A stretch of 52,636 nt of DNA from an uncultured Prevotellaceae bacterium (GTDB lineage Bacteria > Bacteroidota > Bacteroidia > Bacteroidales > Bacteroidaceae), in the NCBI GenBank assembly GCA_947166655.1, contig CAMVFC010000004.1, positions 1 through 52,636 of the forward strand, read 5' to 3'. Position 1 is the first letter of the stretch. The number at the start of each line of letters is the position of its first letter. The notes beneath the pieces were generated by a model that was given only the letters and a program-made list of their open reading frames with translations, was not told the origin of the DNA and did not search any database. Both the position numbers and the translations under genes were made by a program. Shown piece after piece: positions 25,272-35,300 of the stretch.

Positions 25272-26804
25272 CTACTCTTCTTGTTGAGCGCTCTGTACTG
25301 CCTCTTTCGATGAAAAGTGGGTTTTCCACCATACGAATCGCGCAAGGGCGATGAGCGTGATGGCGGCAGCAGCGATGATGGAGGGCAGATAGGGCAGGCC
25401 CAGTGTGGTGGGCGAAACGAGGAAGAAGGCCAACACCACCATTGTCATGAAGAGGGCAGGCACGAGGGTGAGCAGATAAAATTTATGTTCGCGCGCGAGA
25501 TAAACGGTGCACACCCAAAGGGTGACGGCGGCCATGAGCTGTGTGCCCCAGGCAACGTATTGCCACACGGTGCCGAAACCTGAGGGGTTGCCTATCTGCC
25601 AGGCCAGCAGGGCGATGCCCACGGCGAAGACCGGCAGGCTGAGTAGCAGGCGGCTGCCGATACTGGTCTGCTTCAGACCAAGCGACTCGGAAAGGATGAG
25701 ACGGGCCGTGCGGAAGGAGCTGCCGCCTGTGGTGATGGGGGCTGCCACGACGCCGAGCAAGGCGAGAATGCTGCCTGCCAGGCCGAGCCAGGACGAACAG
25801 ATGGTGGTGACGACGGTGGGGGCATCGAAAAACTGGATAAGCGAGCGCCCGTCGGAGTGACGTACGAGGCCGTCGGAGGCTACTGTAAACTGCTGTACGA
25901 GCTCGGGCGAACATACATCGCGCCATCCTTCGGCGAAGAAGAAATAGCTGGAGATACTGGCCCAGACGAGAGCTACGATGCCCTCGGTGATCATAGCTCC
26001 GTAGAAGATGGGGCGACCCTGCCGCTCACTCTTCATGCAGCGCGCCATCATGGGCGACTGCGTGGCGTGGAAACCGCTGACAGCACCGCAGGCGATGGTC
26101 ACGAAGAGGGCAGGGAAGAGGGGCTGTTGCAGACCCAGATGCGAGGGTCCCCAGTTGGAGAGACCGTCCCACACCTCGGGTAGCACCGGCCACTTCATAA
26201 AGAGCATGGCACCAACGGCAACCACCATGAACAGCATCGACAGGGCAAAGGCCGGATAGACCTTGCCGATGGCTTTGTCTACGGGCAGCATCGTCGTGAA
26301 GACGTAATAGACAAAGATGAGGCACACCCACATCATCTTCTCGCCCCAGATGTCGCTCAGGATGATGGCAGGACAGTAAACGAAGAAGGCACCGACGAGC
26401 ATCATCATCAACATGGTGAACAAAATGAGGGCTTTGCGCACCGTGCTGCCCAGATAGAAACCTGTGAGTTCGGCCAGACCGCAGCCGTCATGGCGCAGCG
26501 AAAGCATGCCGCTGATGTAATCGTGTACGGCACCGCCGAAGATGCAGCCGAAAACAATCCAAAGGTAGGCCGAGGGTCCAAACCACATGCCCATGATGGC
26601 GCCGAAGATGGGCCCAGTGCCGGCAATGTTGAGGAACTGGATCATGAAGATACGCCACGGGGGCAGCACGATATAGTCTACGCCGTCGGCCTTGCGCACG
26701 GCAGGTGTCTCTCGATCATCCGGGCCGAAGATACGTTCGGCCACGCGGCTATAGAGCATGTATCCTATGAAGAGTGCGATGATACTAAGTGTGAAACTGA
26801 TCAT
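25272..26804 (-). CDS. cstA: Carbon starvation protein CstA, peptide/pyruvate transporter family
   Basis: A 510-residue inner-membrane transporter with about 13-15 hydrophobic segments. The CstA signature is clear: 'DYIVLPPWRIFMIQFLNIAGTGPIFGAIMGMWFGPSAYLWIVFGCIFGGAVHDYISGM', then LAELTGFYLG and 'HATQSPMMARCMKSERQG'. E. coli relatives import pyruvate or peptides on nutrient limitation. Length is of the short Bacteroidota form (E. coli CstA is about 700). The frame is open to 27020, but the extension covers the promoter regions of cstA and gyrA, so 26804 (MISFTLSIIALFIGY) is chosen. Confidence 0.93.
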   Translation of the reverse strand: MISFTLSIIALFIGYMLYSRVAERIFGPDDRETPAVRKADGVDYIVLPPWRIFMIQFLNIAGTGPIFGAIMGMWFGPSAYLWIVFGCIFGGAVHDYISGMLSLRHDGCGLAELTGFYLGSTVRKALILFTMLMMMLVGAFFVYCPAIILSDIWGEKMMWVCLIFVYYVFTTMLPVDKAIGKVYPAFALSMLFMVVAVGAMLFMKWPVLPEVWDGLSNWGPSHLGLQQPLFPALFVTIACGAVSGFHATQSPMMARCMKSERQGRPIFYGAMITEGIVALVWASISSYFFFAEGWRDVCSPELVQQFTVASDGLVRHSDGRSLIQFFDAPTVVTTICSSWLGLAGSILALLGVVAAPITTGGSSFRTARLILSESLGLKQTSIGSRLLLSLPVFAVGIALLAWQIGNPSGFGTVWQYVAWGTQLMAAVTLWVCTVYLAREHKFYLLTLVPALFMTMVVLAFFLVSPTTLGLPYLPSIIAAAAITLIALARFVWWKTHFSSKEAVQSAQQEE

Positions 26805-26846
26805 TTTTTTGGGTGTATTAGAATCGGTGATTGTGCAATTCGGCTG

Positions 26847-26854
26847 CAAATATA
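26847..26854 (-). promoter_or_regulatory. -7 element of cstA
   Basis: TATATTTG on the minus strand, 42 bases upstream of the chosen cstA start; divergent from the gyrA promoter 42 bases away. Confidence 0.5.
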
Positions 26855-26895
26855 CGCAAAAAAACAGATACGTTAACGTCTTTTTGCGTAAAAGT

Positions 26896-26927
26896 TTTGG
26901 CCAGGACGCCGAAATGACGTACCTTTG
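26896..26927 (+). promoter_or_regulatory. Promoter of gyrA
   Basis: TTTG (26896-26899), exactly 20 bases, TACCTTTG (26920-26927). It leaves a leader of about 100 bases before the ATG at 27034. Confidence 0.75.
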
Positions 26928-26940
26928 CATGGCAATAAAT

Positions 26941-26975
26941 GGGGCAAAATGCCCAAAAAGGCCATTTTCAGCCCC
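26941..26975 (+). promoter_or_regulatory. Stem-loop in the gyrA leader
   Basis: GGGGC.AAAATG.CC pairs with GG.CATTTT..GCCCC across a short A-rich loop, with small bulges. It lies at the start of the transcribed leader; CCTTTTTG follows 10 bases later. It may modulate mRNA stability or act as a weak attenuator; function is inferred. Confidence 0.45.
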
Positions 26976-27033
26976 GCTGAAGCCTTTTTGTGATTTTGCG
27001 GAAGAGAAAAATATTGACAATTAATCTTACATA

Positions 27034-29586
27034 ATGCAAGACTCAGAAGACAGAATTATTAAAGTGGACATCGAACGTGAGATGCGTTCCAGTTTCCTCG
27101 ATTACTCGATGTCCGTCATCGTAGCTCGCGCCCTGCCCGATGCGCGCGACGGTTTCAAACCTGTACACCGGCGTATTCTCTATGGCATGCGCGTCGACGG
27201 CAACACCCACGACCATGACTATCGCAAGTGCGCCCGCACGGTGGGTAATGTGCTCGGTCACTACCATCCCCATGGCGACTCGTCGGTTTACTTCGCCATG
27301 GTACGTCTGGCGCAAGATTGGAACATGCGCTACACGCTGGTGGACGGCCAGGGTAACTTCGGCAGTGTCGACGGCGACTCGCCTGCCGCCATGCGTTACA
27401 CGGAGGCACGCCTCAGTGCCACAGGCGAAGCCATGATGCAGGACCTGGAGAAGGACACGGTGGACATGGTGGACAACTTCGACGGTAAGGAGAAGGAGCC
27501 CAGCGTGCTGCCCACGCTGTTCCCCAACCTGCTCGTCAACGGAGCCACGGGTATTGCTGTGGGTATGGCCACGAACATCCCCACGCACAACCTCGGCGAG
27601 TGCATCGACGGGTGCATCGCTTACATAGACAATCCTGACATTGACGTAGCCGGACTCATGCAATACATTCCGGCACCCGACTTCCCGACGGGAGCATATA
27701 TATATGGTATGCAGGGCGTGCGCGAAGCCTACGAGACGGGGCGCGGACGCATCGTCATGCGGGCCCGTGCCGAGATAGAACCGGGCGAGCAGCACGACAA
27801 GATTGTCATCTCGGAGATTCCCTATGGCGTAAATAAGGCCGAACTCATCAAAGGAATCGCCGACCTCGTGAATGAACATAAGATAGAGGGTATATCCAAC
27901 GCCAATGACGAGAGCGACCGCGAAGGTATGCGTATCGTCATCGATGTGAAACGTGACTTCAACGCTAACGTCGTGCTGAACAAACTGTTCAAGATGACGC
28001 CGCTGCAAACCAGTTTCTCGGTGAACAGCATCGCCCTCGTCGGCGGACGTCCCAAGCTGATGACGCTGCGCGACATGATTCAGTGCTTCGTCAACCACCG
28101 CCACAACGTTGTCATTCGGCGTACCGAGTACGATAAGCGCAAGGCTGAGGAGCGTGCTCATATTCTTGAGGGACTCATCATTGCATCGGACAATATCGAT
28201 GAGGTTGTGCAGATCATCAAGACCAGCAAGACCCCCGAGGAGGCGCGCAAACGTCTTGAAGAGCGTTTCTCGCTCGACGAAATCCAGTCGAAAGCCATCG
28301 TGGATATGCGACTCTCGCAGCTCACTGGCCTGCAGCAAGAGAAACTGCACGCCGAGTATGACGAGCTGATGCGCAAGATTGAATACTTCAACCAGATCTT
28401 GACCGACGACACTCTCTGCTGGAAGGTCATTAAGGACGAGCTTATCGAGGTGAAGGAACGTTTTGGTGACCCGCGTCGTTCTGAAATCGTCTATTCGAGT
28501 GAAGAGTTTAACCCCGAAGACTTCTATGCTGATGATGAGGTGGTTATCACAATATCTCACCTTGGTTACATCAAGCGCACACCGCTGGCCGAGTTCCGCG
28601 CTCAAAACCGTGGCGGCGTTGGCTCCAAGGGTTCCAGTACACGCGATTCGGACTTCATCGAGTACATTTATCGTGCCACGATGCACAACACGATGCTCTT
28701 CTTTACTAAGAAGGGCCGGTGCTACTGGCTCAAGGTATATGACATCCCCGAAGGCAACAAAGCTTCGAAGGGTCGCGCCATACAGAATATGCTTAACATC
28801 GAGCCGGACGATGCCGTCAATGCCTGCCTCTATGTGAGGAAGCTTGCCGACAAAGAGTTCTGCGAGAACCACTTTGTACTCTTCTGTACCAAGAACGGTA
28901 CCATCAAGAAGACAAGCCTCGAAGCCTACTCGCGGCCGCGCACCAACGGCGTCATTGCCATCAACATTGAAGAGGGCGACCGTGTAGTGGACGTTGTGCT
29001 GACCAATGGCGAGAACGAGATAGTCATTGCCAACCGTGGTGGACGTGCCATCCGCTTCAACGAGAGCGCTGTCCGTGCCATGGGACGTACTGCCACCGGC
29101 GTACGCGGTATGATGCTCGAAGATGACAACGACGAGGTCGTAGGTATGGTGGCCGTCAACGAACCTGAGGAAGAGACGATCCTCGTCGTCTCGGAAAAGG
29201 GTTATGGTAAGCGTTCCGACGTCACAGACTACCGTGTGACCAATCGTGGTGCCAAGGGCGTTAAGACCCTTGAAGTCACGCAGAAGACAGGACAGCTCGC
29301 AGCCATCAAGGTGGTAACGAACGATGAGGATCTTATGATTATCAACAAGAGTGGCGTCACTCTCCGTCTGAAACTCGAGAATGTCAAGATTCAGGGGCGC
29401 GCCACGCAGGGTGTCAAACTTATCGAACTGCAAAAGCGCAACGACACCATTGCCAACGTTTGTGTCGTTCCCACCGAGGACGAAGAAGAACTGCCAGAGG
29501 AAGAGCGAGCCAGCGATATTCCCGATCCGACACAACTTTCCGACGGCCAGACTTTAACCCTTGACCGTCCCGAACAACAAGAATAA
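27034..29586 (+). CDS. gyrA: DNA gyrase subunit A
   Basis: An 850-residue type IIA topoisomerase subunit that cuts and rejoins DNA for negative supercoiling. The catalytic tyrosine is Tyr122 ([11 protein letters not shown]), the quinolone region is [17 protein letters not shown] (Ser83 kept, Phe87 where E. coli has Asp), and the C-terminal beta-pinwheel carries a GyrA-box-like QNRGGVG near residue 523, supporting GyrA over ParC. The acidic tail ([14 protein letters not shown]) is typical. It has its own promoter, a structured leader, and a TPR-protein gene 28 bases downstream that shares its terminator at 30904. Confidence 0.97.
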   Translation: MQDSEDRIIKVDIEREMRSSFLDYSMSVIVARALPDARDGFKPVHRRILYGMRVDGNTHDHDYRKCARTVGNVLGHYHPHGDSSVYFAMVRLAQDWNMRYTLVDGQGNFGSVDGDSPAAMRYTEARLSATGEAMMQDLEKDTVDMVDNFDGKEKEPSVLPTLFPNLLVNGATGIAVGMATNIPTHNLGECIDGCIAYIDNPDIDVAGLMQYIPAPDFPTGAYIYGMQGVREAYETGRGRIVMRARAEIEPGEQHDKIVISEIPYGVNKAELIKGIADLVNEHKIEGISNANDESDREGMRIVIDVKRDFNANVVLNKLFKMTPLQTSFSVNSIALVGGRPKLMTLRDMIQCFVNHRHNVVIRRTEYDKRKAEERAHILEGLIIASDNIDEVVQIIKTSKTPEEARKRLEERFSLDEIQSKAIVDMRLSQLTGLQQEKLHAEYDELMRKIEYFNQILTDDTLCWKVIKDELIEVKERFGDPRRSEIVYSSEEFNPEDFYADDEVVITISHLGYIKRTPLAEFRAQNRGGVGSKGSSTRDSDFIEYIYRATMHNTMLFFTKKGRCYWLKVYDIPEGNKASKGRAIQNMLNIEPDDAVNACLYVRKLADKEFCENHFVLFCTKNGTIKKTSLEAYSRPRTNGVIAINIEEGDRVVDVVLTNGENEIVIANRGGRAIRFNESAVRAMGRTATGVRGMMLEDDNDEVVGMVAVNEPEEETILVVSEKGYGKRSDVTDYRVTNRGAKGVKTLEVTQKTGQLAAIKVVTNDEDLMIINKSGVTLRLKLENVKIQGRATQGVKLIELQKRNDTIANVCVVPTEDEEELPEEERASDIPDPTQLSDGQTLTLDRPEQQE

Positions 29587-29614
29587 AAAAACAACAAACA
29601 AAAACACTAACGCT

Positions 29615-30883
29615 ATGAAGAAAATTCTATGCGCCATCGCCCTCGTGGCTGTTGCCACAGGCGCCACAGCACAGGACAAAATCGTCCGCAAGGCACGCTC
29701 CCTCAAGGAAGAGGTGCAGAACCTTGTCGCTCAGCAAGACAAAAAAGAAAAGGAAGTCATAGAGATGCAGACCAAGTTGCAGCAGTGCATCGAAATGATT
29801 GAGCCCACACTGACCAGCCCCGAGACAAAGAAAGAACTCGGCAATGCATGGGACATCAAGGCTCAGCTCTACAAGTATAAATTCTCGCCTCTCTTGGATA
29901 ACGTCATTAACAAGCAACCTACCGACACGGCTGCCCTCGCCGAATACATCTATACGTCGCTCGACGCTATGGAGCAGTGCTACAAGGCTGAGCTGGCCAC
30001 CGGCAAGGAACTTGTCTATAGTAAGGTTAATAAGATTGATGTGATACGTTTCCGTCCTTATATCGCTTTCTGCGGACAGATGTTCTTCCAGAATGGGCAG
30101 CACACCAAGGCTGCTGATGCCTTCCGTCGCTGGCTCAACTATCCTCAGACGTATAGCATTCTGGGAGGGGAGGAGAGCGCTGACGAGACGGCACAGCGTC
30201 CGCAGATTGCTTACTACACCTGTCTGGCAGCTTATTTCTCCAAAGACTACAAAACCCTGAGTGAGTTTATGCCGCAGGCCAAGAAGTACACCGACGAAAA
30301 GGATCAGGTCAACCAACTCTGGCTCACCTCTCTCATTGAACAGGGCGACACTGCCGCATGGCTTGCTGCGGGTAAGGAAATCGTACTCGAAGATCCTGCA
30401 ACGAACGATGGCACGGCTCAGAACATCCTGGCTTATTATTTCAACAAGGACAACTCCGCTGAGGCTGTGAAGTTCACCGAAAGCCTGCTTGCCAGCGACC
30501 CCAACAGCCGTCTTGGAAACTATGCCATGGGACTTGTGCGCATGAATGCCCACAAGTATGCCGAGGCCATCACTTTCTTCGATAAAGCTGTAGAGGCTGA
30601 TCCCGCTTTTTCTGATGCCTACTACAATGCAGGTGTCTGCTATTCCAATATCGGTTACGACATCAATGAAGCCATTGCAGGTAAGAAACTCACACAGGCA
30701 CAGAACAATGCCGAGATTGCCAAGGTCAAGGCAGAGTATGCGAAGAGTGAGCCTTATTTTCTTAAGGTGAAAGAACTCGAGCCCGATAACATCATGAAGT
30801 GGGCTACGCGCTTGCGTACCGTCTACTTCATCATTGGCAACAAAGCCAAAGAGAAGGAGATGAACGACCTCATCGGCGACTAA
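29615..30883 (+). CDS. Exported TPR protein downstream of gyrA
   Basis: A 422-residue protein with signal peptide MKKILCAIALVAVATGATAQ. It is mainly helical, with TPR-like repeats clearest at 'LLASDPNSRLGNYAMGLVRMNAHKYAEAITFFDKAVEADPAFSDAYYNAGVCYSNIGYD'. No enzyme motif is seen. A start at 29561 would overlap the gyrA end and has no signal peptide; 29615 is clearly better. It is probably co-transcribed with gyrA (28-base gap) and stops before the terminator at 30904. Probable scaffold in the periplasm; partner unknown. Confidence 0.87.
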   Translation: MKKILCAIALVAVATGATAQDKIVRKARSLKEEVQNLVAQQDKKEKEVIEMQTKLQQCIEMIEPTLTSPETKKELGNAWDIKAQLYKYKFSPLLDNVINKQPTDTAALAEYIYTSLDAMEQCYKAELATGKELVYSKVNKIDVIRFRPYIAFCGQMFFQNGQHTKAADAFRRWLNYPQTYSILGGEESADETAQRPQIAYYTCLAAYFSKDYKTLSEFMPQAKKYTDEKDQVNQLWLTSLIEQGDTAAWLAAGKEIVLEDPATNDGTAQNILAYYFNKDNSAEAVKFTESLLASDPNSRLGNYAMGLVRMNAHKYAEAITFFDKAVEADPAFSDAYYNAGVCYSNIGYDINEAIAGKKLTQAQNNAEIAKVKAEYAKSEPYFLKVKELEPDNIMKWATRLRTVYFIIGNKAKEKEMNDLIGD

Positions 30884-30903
30884 GCATCAGTGTGCAAAAG
30901 GTT

Positions 30904-30942
30904 GCGGGGCGCCATTCCCTTGTGCGCCCCGCGCCTCTTTTC
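30904..30942 (+). terminator. Intrinsic terminator of gyrA-TPR
   Basis: GCGGGGCGC (30904-30912), 11-base loop, GCGCCCCGC (30924-30932), then GCCTCTTTTCC. A 9-bp perfect GC stem with a short U-run. Confidence 0.8.
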
Positions 30943-31092
30943 CTGCTGCCACGCTTTCTTTCTATAGTGTCACATCGCTCTTCTCATTGCACCGCATTTA
31001 ACCCCTTCACTCAACAACCGTCAAATACGGCGTAAGCCCCTACGAACACTGAATATTCTGCCTGACGTTGTGCTAAAATTATCAACCTATCT

Positions 31093-32307
31093 ATGAAGCT
31101 CCTCTTTCCCTTTCTCCTCGCTCTGTTGACAGCGCCCGTCTATGGCGCAGCTATCAGTCGGCAGCTACGCGAGAACATTAAGAAGAACCAGAAGCTTGAA
31201 GAAACAGCCAAGGAACTGCTCGCTGAGGCACAAAACACGAATACGGATCAGGACACACGCATTGAGTGCTACCGCCTTGCAGCTGAATGCAGTAAGAAAC
31301 TCAATGCCATCGAAAACGAGAAGCTATATCTGGGACAGAAATACGACACTGCCCGTTTCTTCTCTTCTGTCCTCGATATGTATCAGCGTATCTTTATCGC
31401 AGATTCTATCAGTGCTTTGCCCGATGCTTATGGACGTTCAAAACCAAGCAACAGAAAAAGCAGCCGCTCCATGTTGCTCCCTTATCGTTCCTATTTGCAG
31501 ACGGCTGGCAGATGGTATTTCTCGAAAAAGAAATATGCCGACGCTTTTCGCTATTTAGATCAATACATACAGGCGTCTAAACATCCTATTTTCGACAAAG
31601 ACAAATTCTTTTCGGCCGATACGCTTATTCTCTCGTCTGCATATCTCGCTGTCGTTTCTGCACATGAAGCTAACCTGCCCCAAGGCGTCATCCGATATGG
31701 TGAATTGGCGAAACGTGCAGGCCTTAAGAGTCATCTTATCCATGAGTATGTCACACAAGCATGGAAGAGCATGGGCGAAGAAAAGCAGTGGGAGAAAAGT
31801 CTTTGGCAGGGAGTCGTGGAGTACCCTTCTTATACTTATTTCTTTACTCATCTCATCGACCATCTTACTGAAACCGACCAATTGACGGCAGGAATGGCTG
31901 TAGCCGACTCGCTGTGCAAGGCAGAACCTGACATGGCTATAGCTTGGTATGCCAAGGCGTTAATTCAGATGAGGCTCCACCATAACGAAGCTGCTATCGA
32001 GGCTTGCGATGAGTGTATCCGCCGTGATTCTACTTTTGCTGATGCTTATTATACCAAAGGATTGGCGTCCCTGAACCTCGCAGTCATCGAAACCGAGCAG
32101 GCCCCCACAGACCTTACCGACCCCGCTTATGCTGCCGGGCAACAACGCATCCGTGCTCGCTACGAGCAGGCCAGAAAGCCAATGGAACATTTCCGTGCAC
32201 AGAGACCTGACGATAAAGAGCGATGGGCTGCACCTCTGTACCGCATCTATCTTCATCTAAATATGGGAGAAGAATTCGAGGAGATGGACAAGTTACTCAA
32301 CAAATGA
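31093..32307 (+). CDS. Exported TPR protein upstream of the fused sensor kinase
   Basis: A 404-residue protein with signal peptide MKLLFPFLLALLTAPVYGA. It is helical, with TPR-like C-terminal repeats (LCKAEPDMAIAWYAKALIQ, NEAAIEACDECIRRDSTFADAYYTKGLASLNLA) closely resembling those in the protein at 29615, suggesting an ancient duplication. It ends 14 bases before the giant sensor kinase gene and probably works with it, perhaps as a periplasmic accessory. No -7 box of good quality is seen upstream, so the promoter is unresolved. Confidence 0.85.
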   Translation: MKLLFPFLLALLTAPVYGAAISRQLRENIKKNQKLEETAKELLAEAQNTNTDQDTRIECYRLAAECSKKLNAIENEKLYLGQKYDTARFFSSVLDMYQRIFIADSISALPDAYGRSKPSNRKSSRSMLLPYRSYLQTAGRWYFSKKKYADAFRYLDQYIQASKHPIFDKDKFFSADTLILSSAYLAVVSAHEANLPQGVIRYGELAKRAGLKSHLIHEYVTQAWKSMGEEKQWEKSLWQGVVEYPSYTYFFTHLIDHLTETDQLTAGMAVADSLCKAEPDMAIAWYAKALIQMRLHHNEAAIEACDECIRRDSTFADAYYTKGLASLNLAVIETEQAPTDLTDPAYAAGQQRIRARYEQARKPMEHFRAQRPDDKERWAAPLYRIYLHLNMGEEFEEMDKLLNK

Positions 32308-32320
32308 CTCACATTCATTT

Positions 32321-35300
32321 ATGAAAGCAACGCTTCCCTTCAGCCTTTTTTTAGCGGCCATTTCCCTCCTCACCACCCTCGGCTGCCACCGGCCGAAGGG
32401 AAGCTCTTTTTGTAATCTTGACTCGCTGGGAACCGTAGCCTCTTCATGGCGCTATCGCAATGTGGATTCTATGCGTATCGTTGCTCAGCGAACTTTGTTG
32501 TTGGCAAAAAAATGTCGCGACACCGATGCCGAAGCTGAGGCTTTGAATCATCTGGCAGAGGAGCGCTTTCAGCAAATGGATTTCGACAGCGCACAATATC
32601 TGGCCAATAGTGTAGCATCGGTTACCAAAAACCAAGTGGAACTGATGGCAGCAGACATCATGCACATGCGTATAGCGCAGCGCACCAGCCAAAGTGAATA
32701 TTTCTTTCGCCACCGAAACAGTGCTCTGCGACGCATAGAGCGGATTAGTGAAGAGATAAGCCCCCTGCCCGGTGACATGAAGTCAGGTACAACTTATTTC
32801 ACATCACATCTGCAACGACGTTTCTACACACTCATCAGCGACTTTCACATCACAGCATCCACCTATTTCTATTATGTAGACCAACAAGAGCGTGCCCTTG
32901 AGGAGATTCGTATGGCTGAACCCTATTGCCGTCTTCCAGAAGATACCGCGCAGTGGCTCAACTATTGCTATATGCGTGGCTCGGGCGGACTTTCGGACTT
33001 TGCTGGCGAAGTGCAGGACGAACAAACAGCAGCGGCCGTGACGAGGGATGAATTCGATTATCTTTTCAAATGCTACACGTTAGCCAAGAATCGCGGTTAC
33101 CTCTTTTTCGAAGCCAATGCCTTGCAGTCGTTGGCTTCCCTTTATGCCGATAGCATCCGACATGCAGAGGTGCGTAAGTATAAACCACATGCCGACGACT
33201 ACCTCCGTGCTATTTTTGAGAACGAAGATACTTTTGCTTGCCTTAGTGCTCATACCGATACTCATACTGATAAGAACAGTCCTCTCTCCCTTGCCTTTGT
33301 CATGGCGCAAAGGGCTTTCGATCTTTTCCAACGCTATGATGACCTCTACCAGATGGCATGCGCCCTGCGCACACTCGGCGAACTTTCCTTCGGCGAGGGT
33401 AACCCGATGAAGGCTATCGAGTACTATGCCCAAGCATTGGACTGTGTCAATCTTCACCATCAATGCTACTATGCACCTTTTGTGCGTATGACTCCTGCCG
33501 ATACCATTGCAAAGGGAACAACACGTTCAGACTTGCTACTACCTTTTGATGCTTCGGCTCCAGAGCCCAGCGTGGAGCGACGTTGGATGCAGAATGACAC
33601 CGTACGCACCGTTCCAGAGTGGATTGCAGGCATACGACAGCAGTTGTCTGTGGCTTATAGTGCCTTAGGAATGAAGCGCGAGAGCGATTTCAACAGAAAC
33701 ATATATCTGGACTTGCTTGATGTTACACGAGAGGATGCCGAGCTGGCCAGCAGGGCTGAGGAACTTAGCGATGTCACGCGCAATGTGCGCTGGCATATGA
33801 TTCTCGTCATGCTGTTGATGGTGTTACTTGCTGTGTTCGGCCTGGTATCTCGGAGGGTCTGGCGTCGTCGTAGTGAACGTCGTCTGGCAGCGCTGCAACA
33901 ATCCATGCAGTCGTCCATAGACACTGCTCGTCGACAGCAGGAAGCCCTTGAAGAGGAAAAAGAAATGCTTCAAGAGCAACAGACGGCTATACGCCTACGC
34001 ATCTTCAATGACAAGCGGCAAAACGTGGAGAAACGAGCCAAACTGCAATTGGTTGATTCCATCATGCCATATCTTGATCGCATTATTCACGAGGTGAACC
34101 GCATGAGCCGTACAGGAGTAGTAACAGCCTCCTCAATCGATTATATCACAAAACTTACGGAGCGTATAGACTTGCTCAATGAACGGTTGACAGGATGGAT
34201 TCAGATGCAACAGGGCCAATTAAGTCTGCAAATCTCCACCTTCTCTGTTCTGCCACTGTTCGATGCCATTCGTCGAGGGCACTATGCTTTCGACCGGCAG
34301 GGACTTCACCTTGAAACTCCTCAGCAGATGAACGAACAGGATTTCTTGGTTAAGGCCGATCGGGCACTGACGCTTTTTATGCTCAATACGCTTGCAGACA
34401 ATGCACGTAAGTTCACCTTGAAAGGAGGCACTGTTCGTCTTGAAGCAACCGTTGGCGAGGGAACAGACGGCCCTTATGTAGAGTTGGCGGTGAGCGACAC
34501 AGGTCGTGGGTTAACACCCGAAGAGACCGACCTTATTCTCAACCATAAAGTGTATGATCCCTCAGCCATCGGAAAAGCAGATGGCAAAGGTTTTGGCTTT
34601 GGCCTGATGAACTGTAAGAGCATCATCGAGAAATACCGCAAGACATCCCCCTTCTTCCGTGTATGCCAGTTGGGTATTGAAAGTCGGGTAGGGCAGGGGA
34701 GTCGCTTCTGGTTTCGCCTACCGCGTGTCGTCTCGCTATGCCTCTTGTGTTTCGGGTTTCATGCCACTGCAAGTCAGGCTTCTTCAAACATAGGTACGGC
34801 TAAACGGGCGGAGTCTCGTCTTGCCACCTTGGCCGATTCGGTCTATTATGCCAATCTTGACGGACGCTATGCCGATGCCTTGTCCTATGCTGATACGGTG
34901 CTTCATCTCATAGACCCACAGCTAACCCTGCGTCCGCTGCATTCCATGTCTGCCGAGCATTCGGCCGATATCCGCATCTGGCGTGAACTTACCCCCGATG
35001 AATTATCTTCACTTCTTGGAATTCGAAACGAGGCAGCAGTCGCTGCATTAGCGCTCTGTAATTGGCCACTCTATCGCTACAATAATCGCATCTACACTCG
35101 TCTTTTCAAATTGTCTAATCAAGACTCCTCGCTCGAAGACTACTGTCGGCAGATGGAGCGTACACAAGCCAACGAGCGTGTAGCCATTGCTATGATGCTC
35201 TTACTTCTGATCACCGCGCTGTTCCTTGTCTATTTCCTTTATGTTCGCCCTGAACGAGCGTATCGCCAGGCTGTAGCGGAAGCTCAAGAGCGCCACTATC

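Noticed and set aside
27043..29535. 830-codon open frame antisense to gyrA
   Set aside because: It is a mirror of gyrA codon bias: the translation is His/Val/Asp-rich with no domain, while gyrA on the plus strand has full family motifs.
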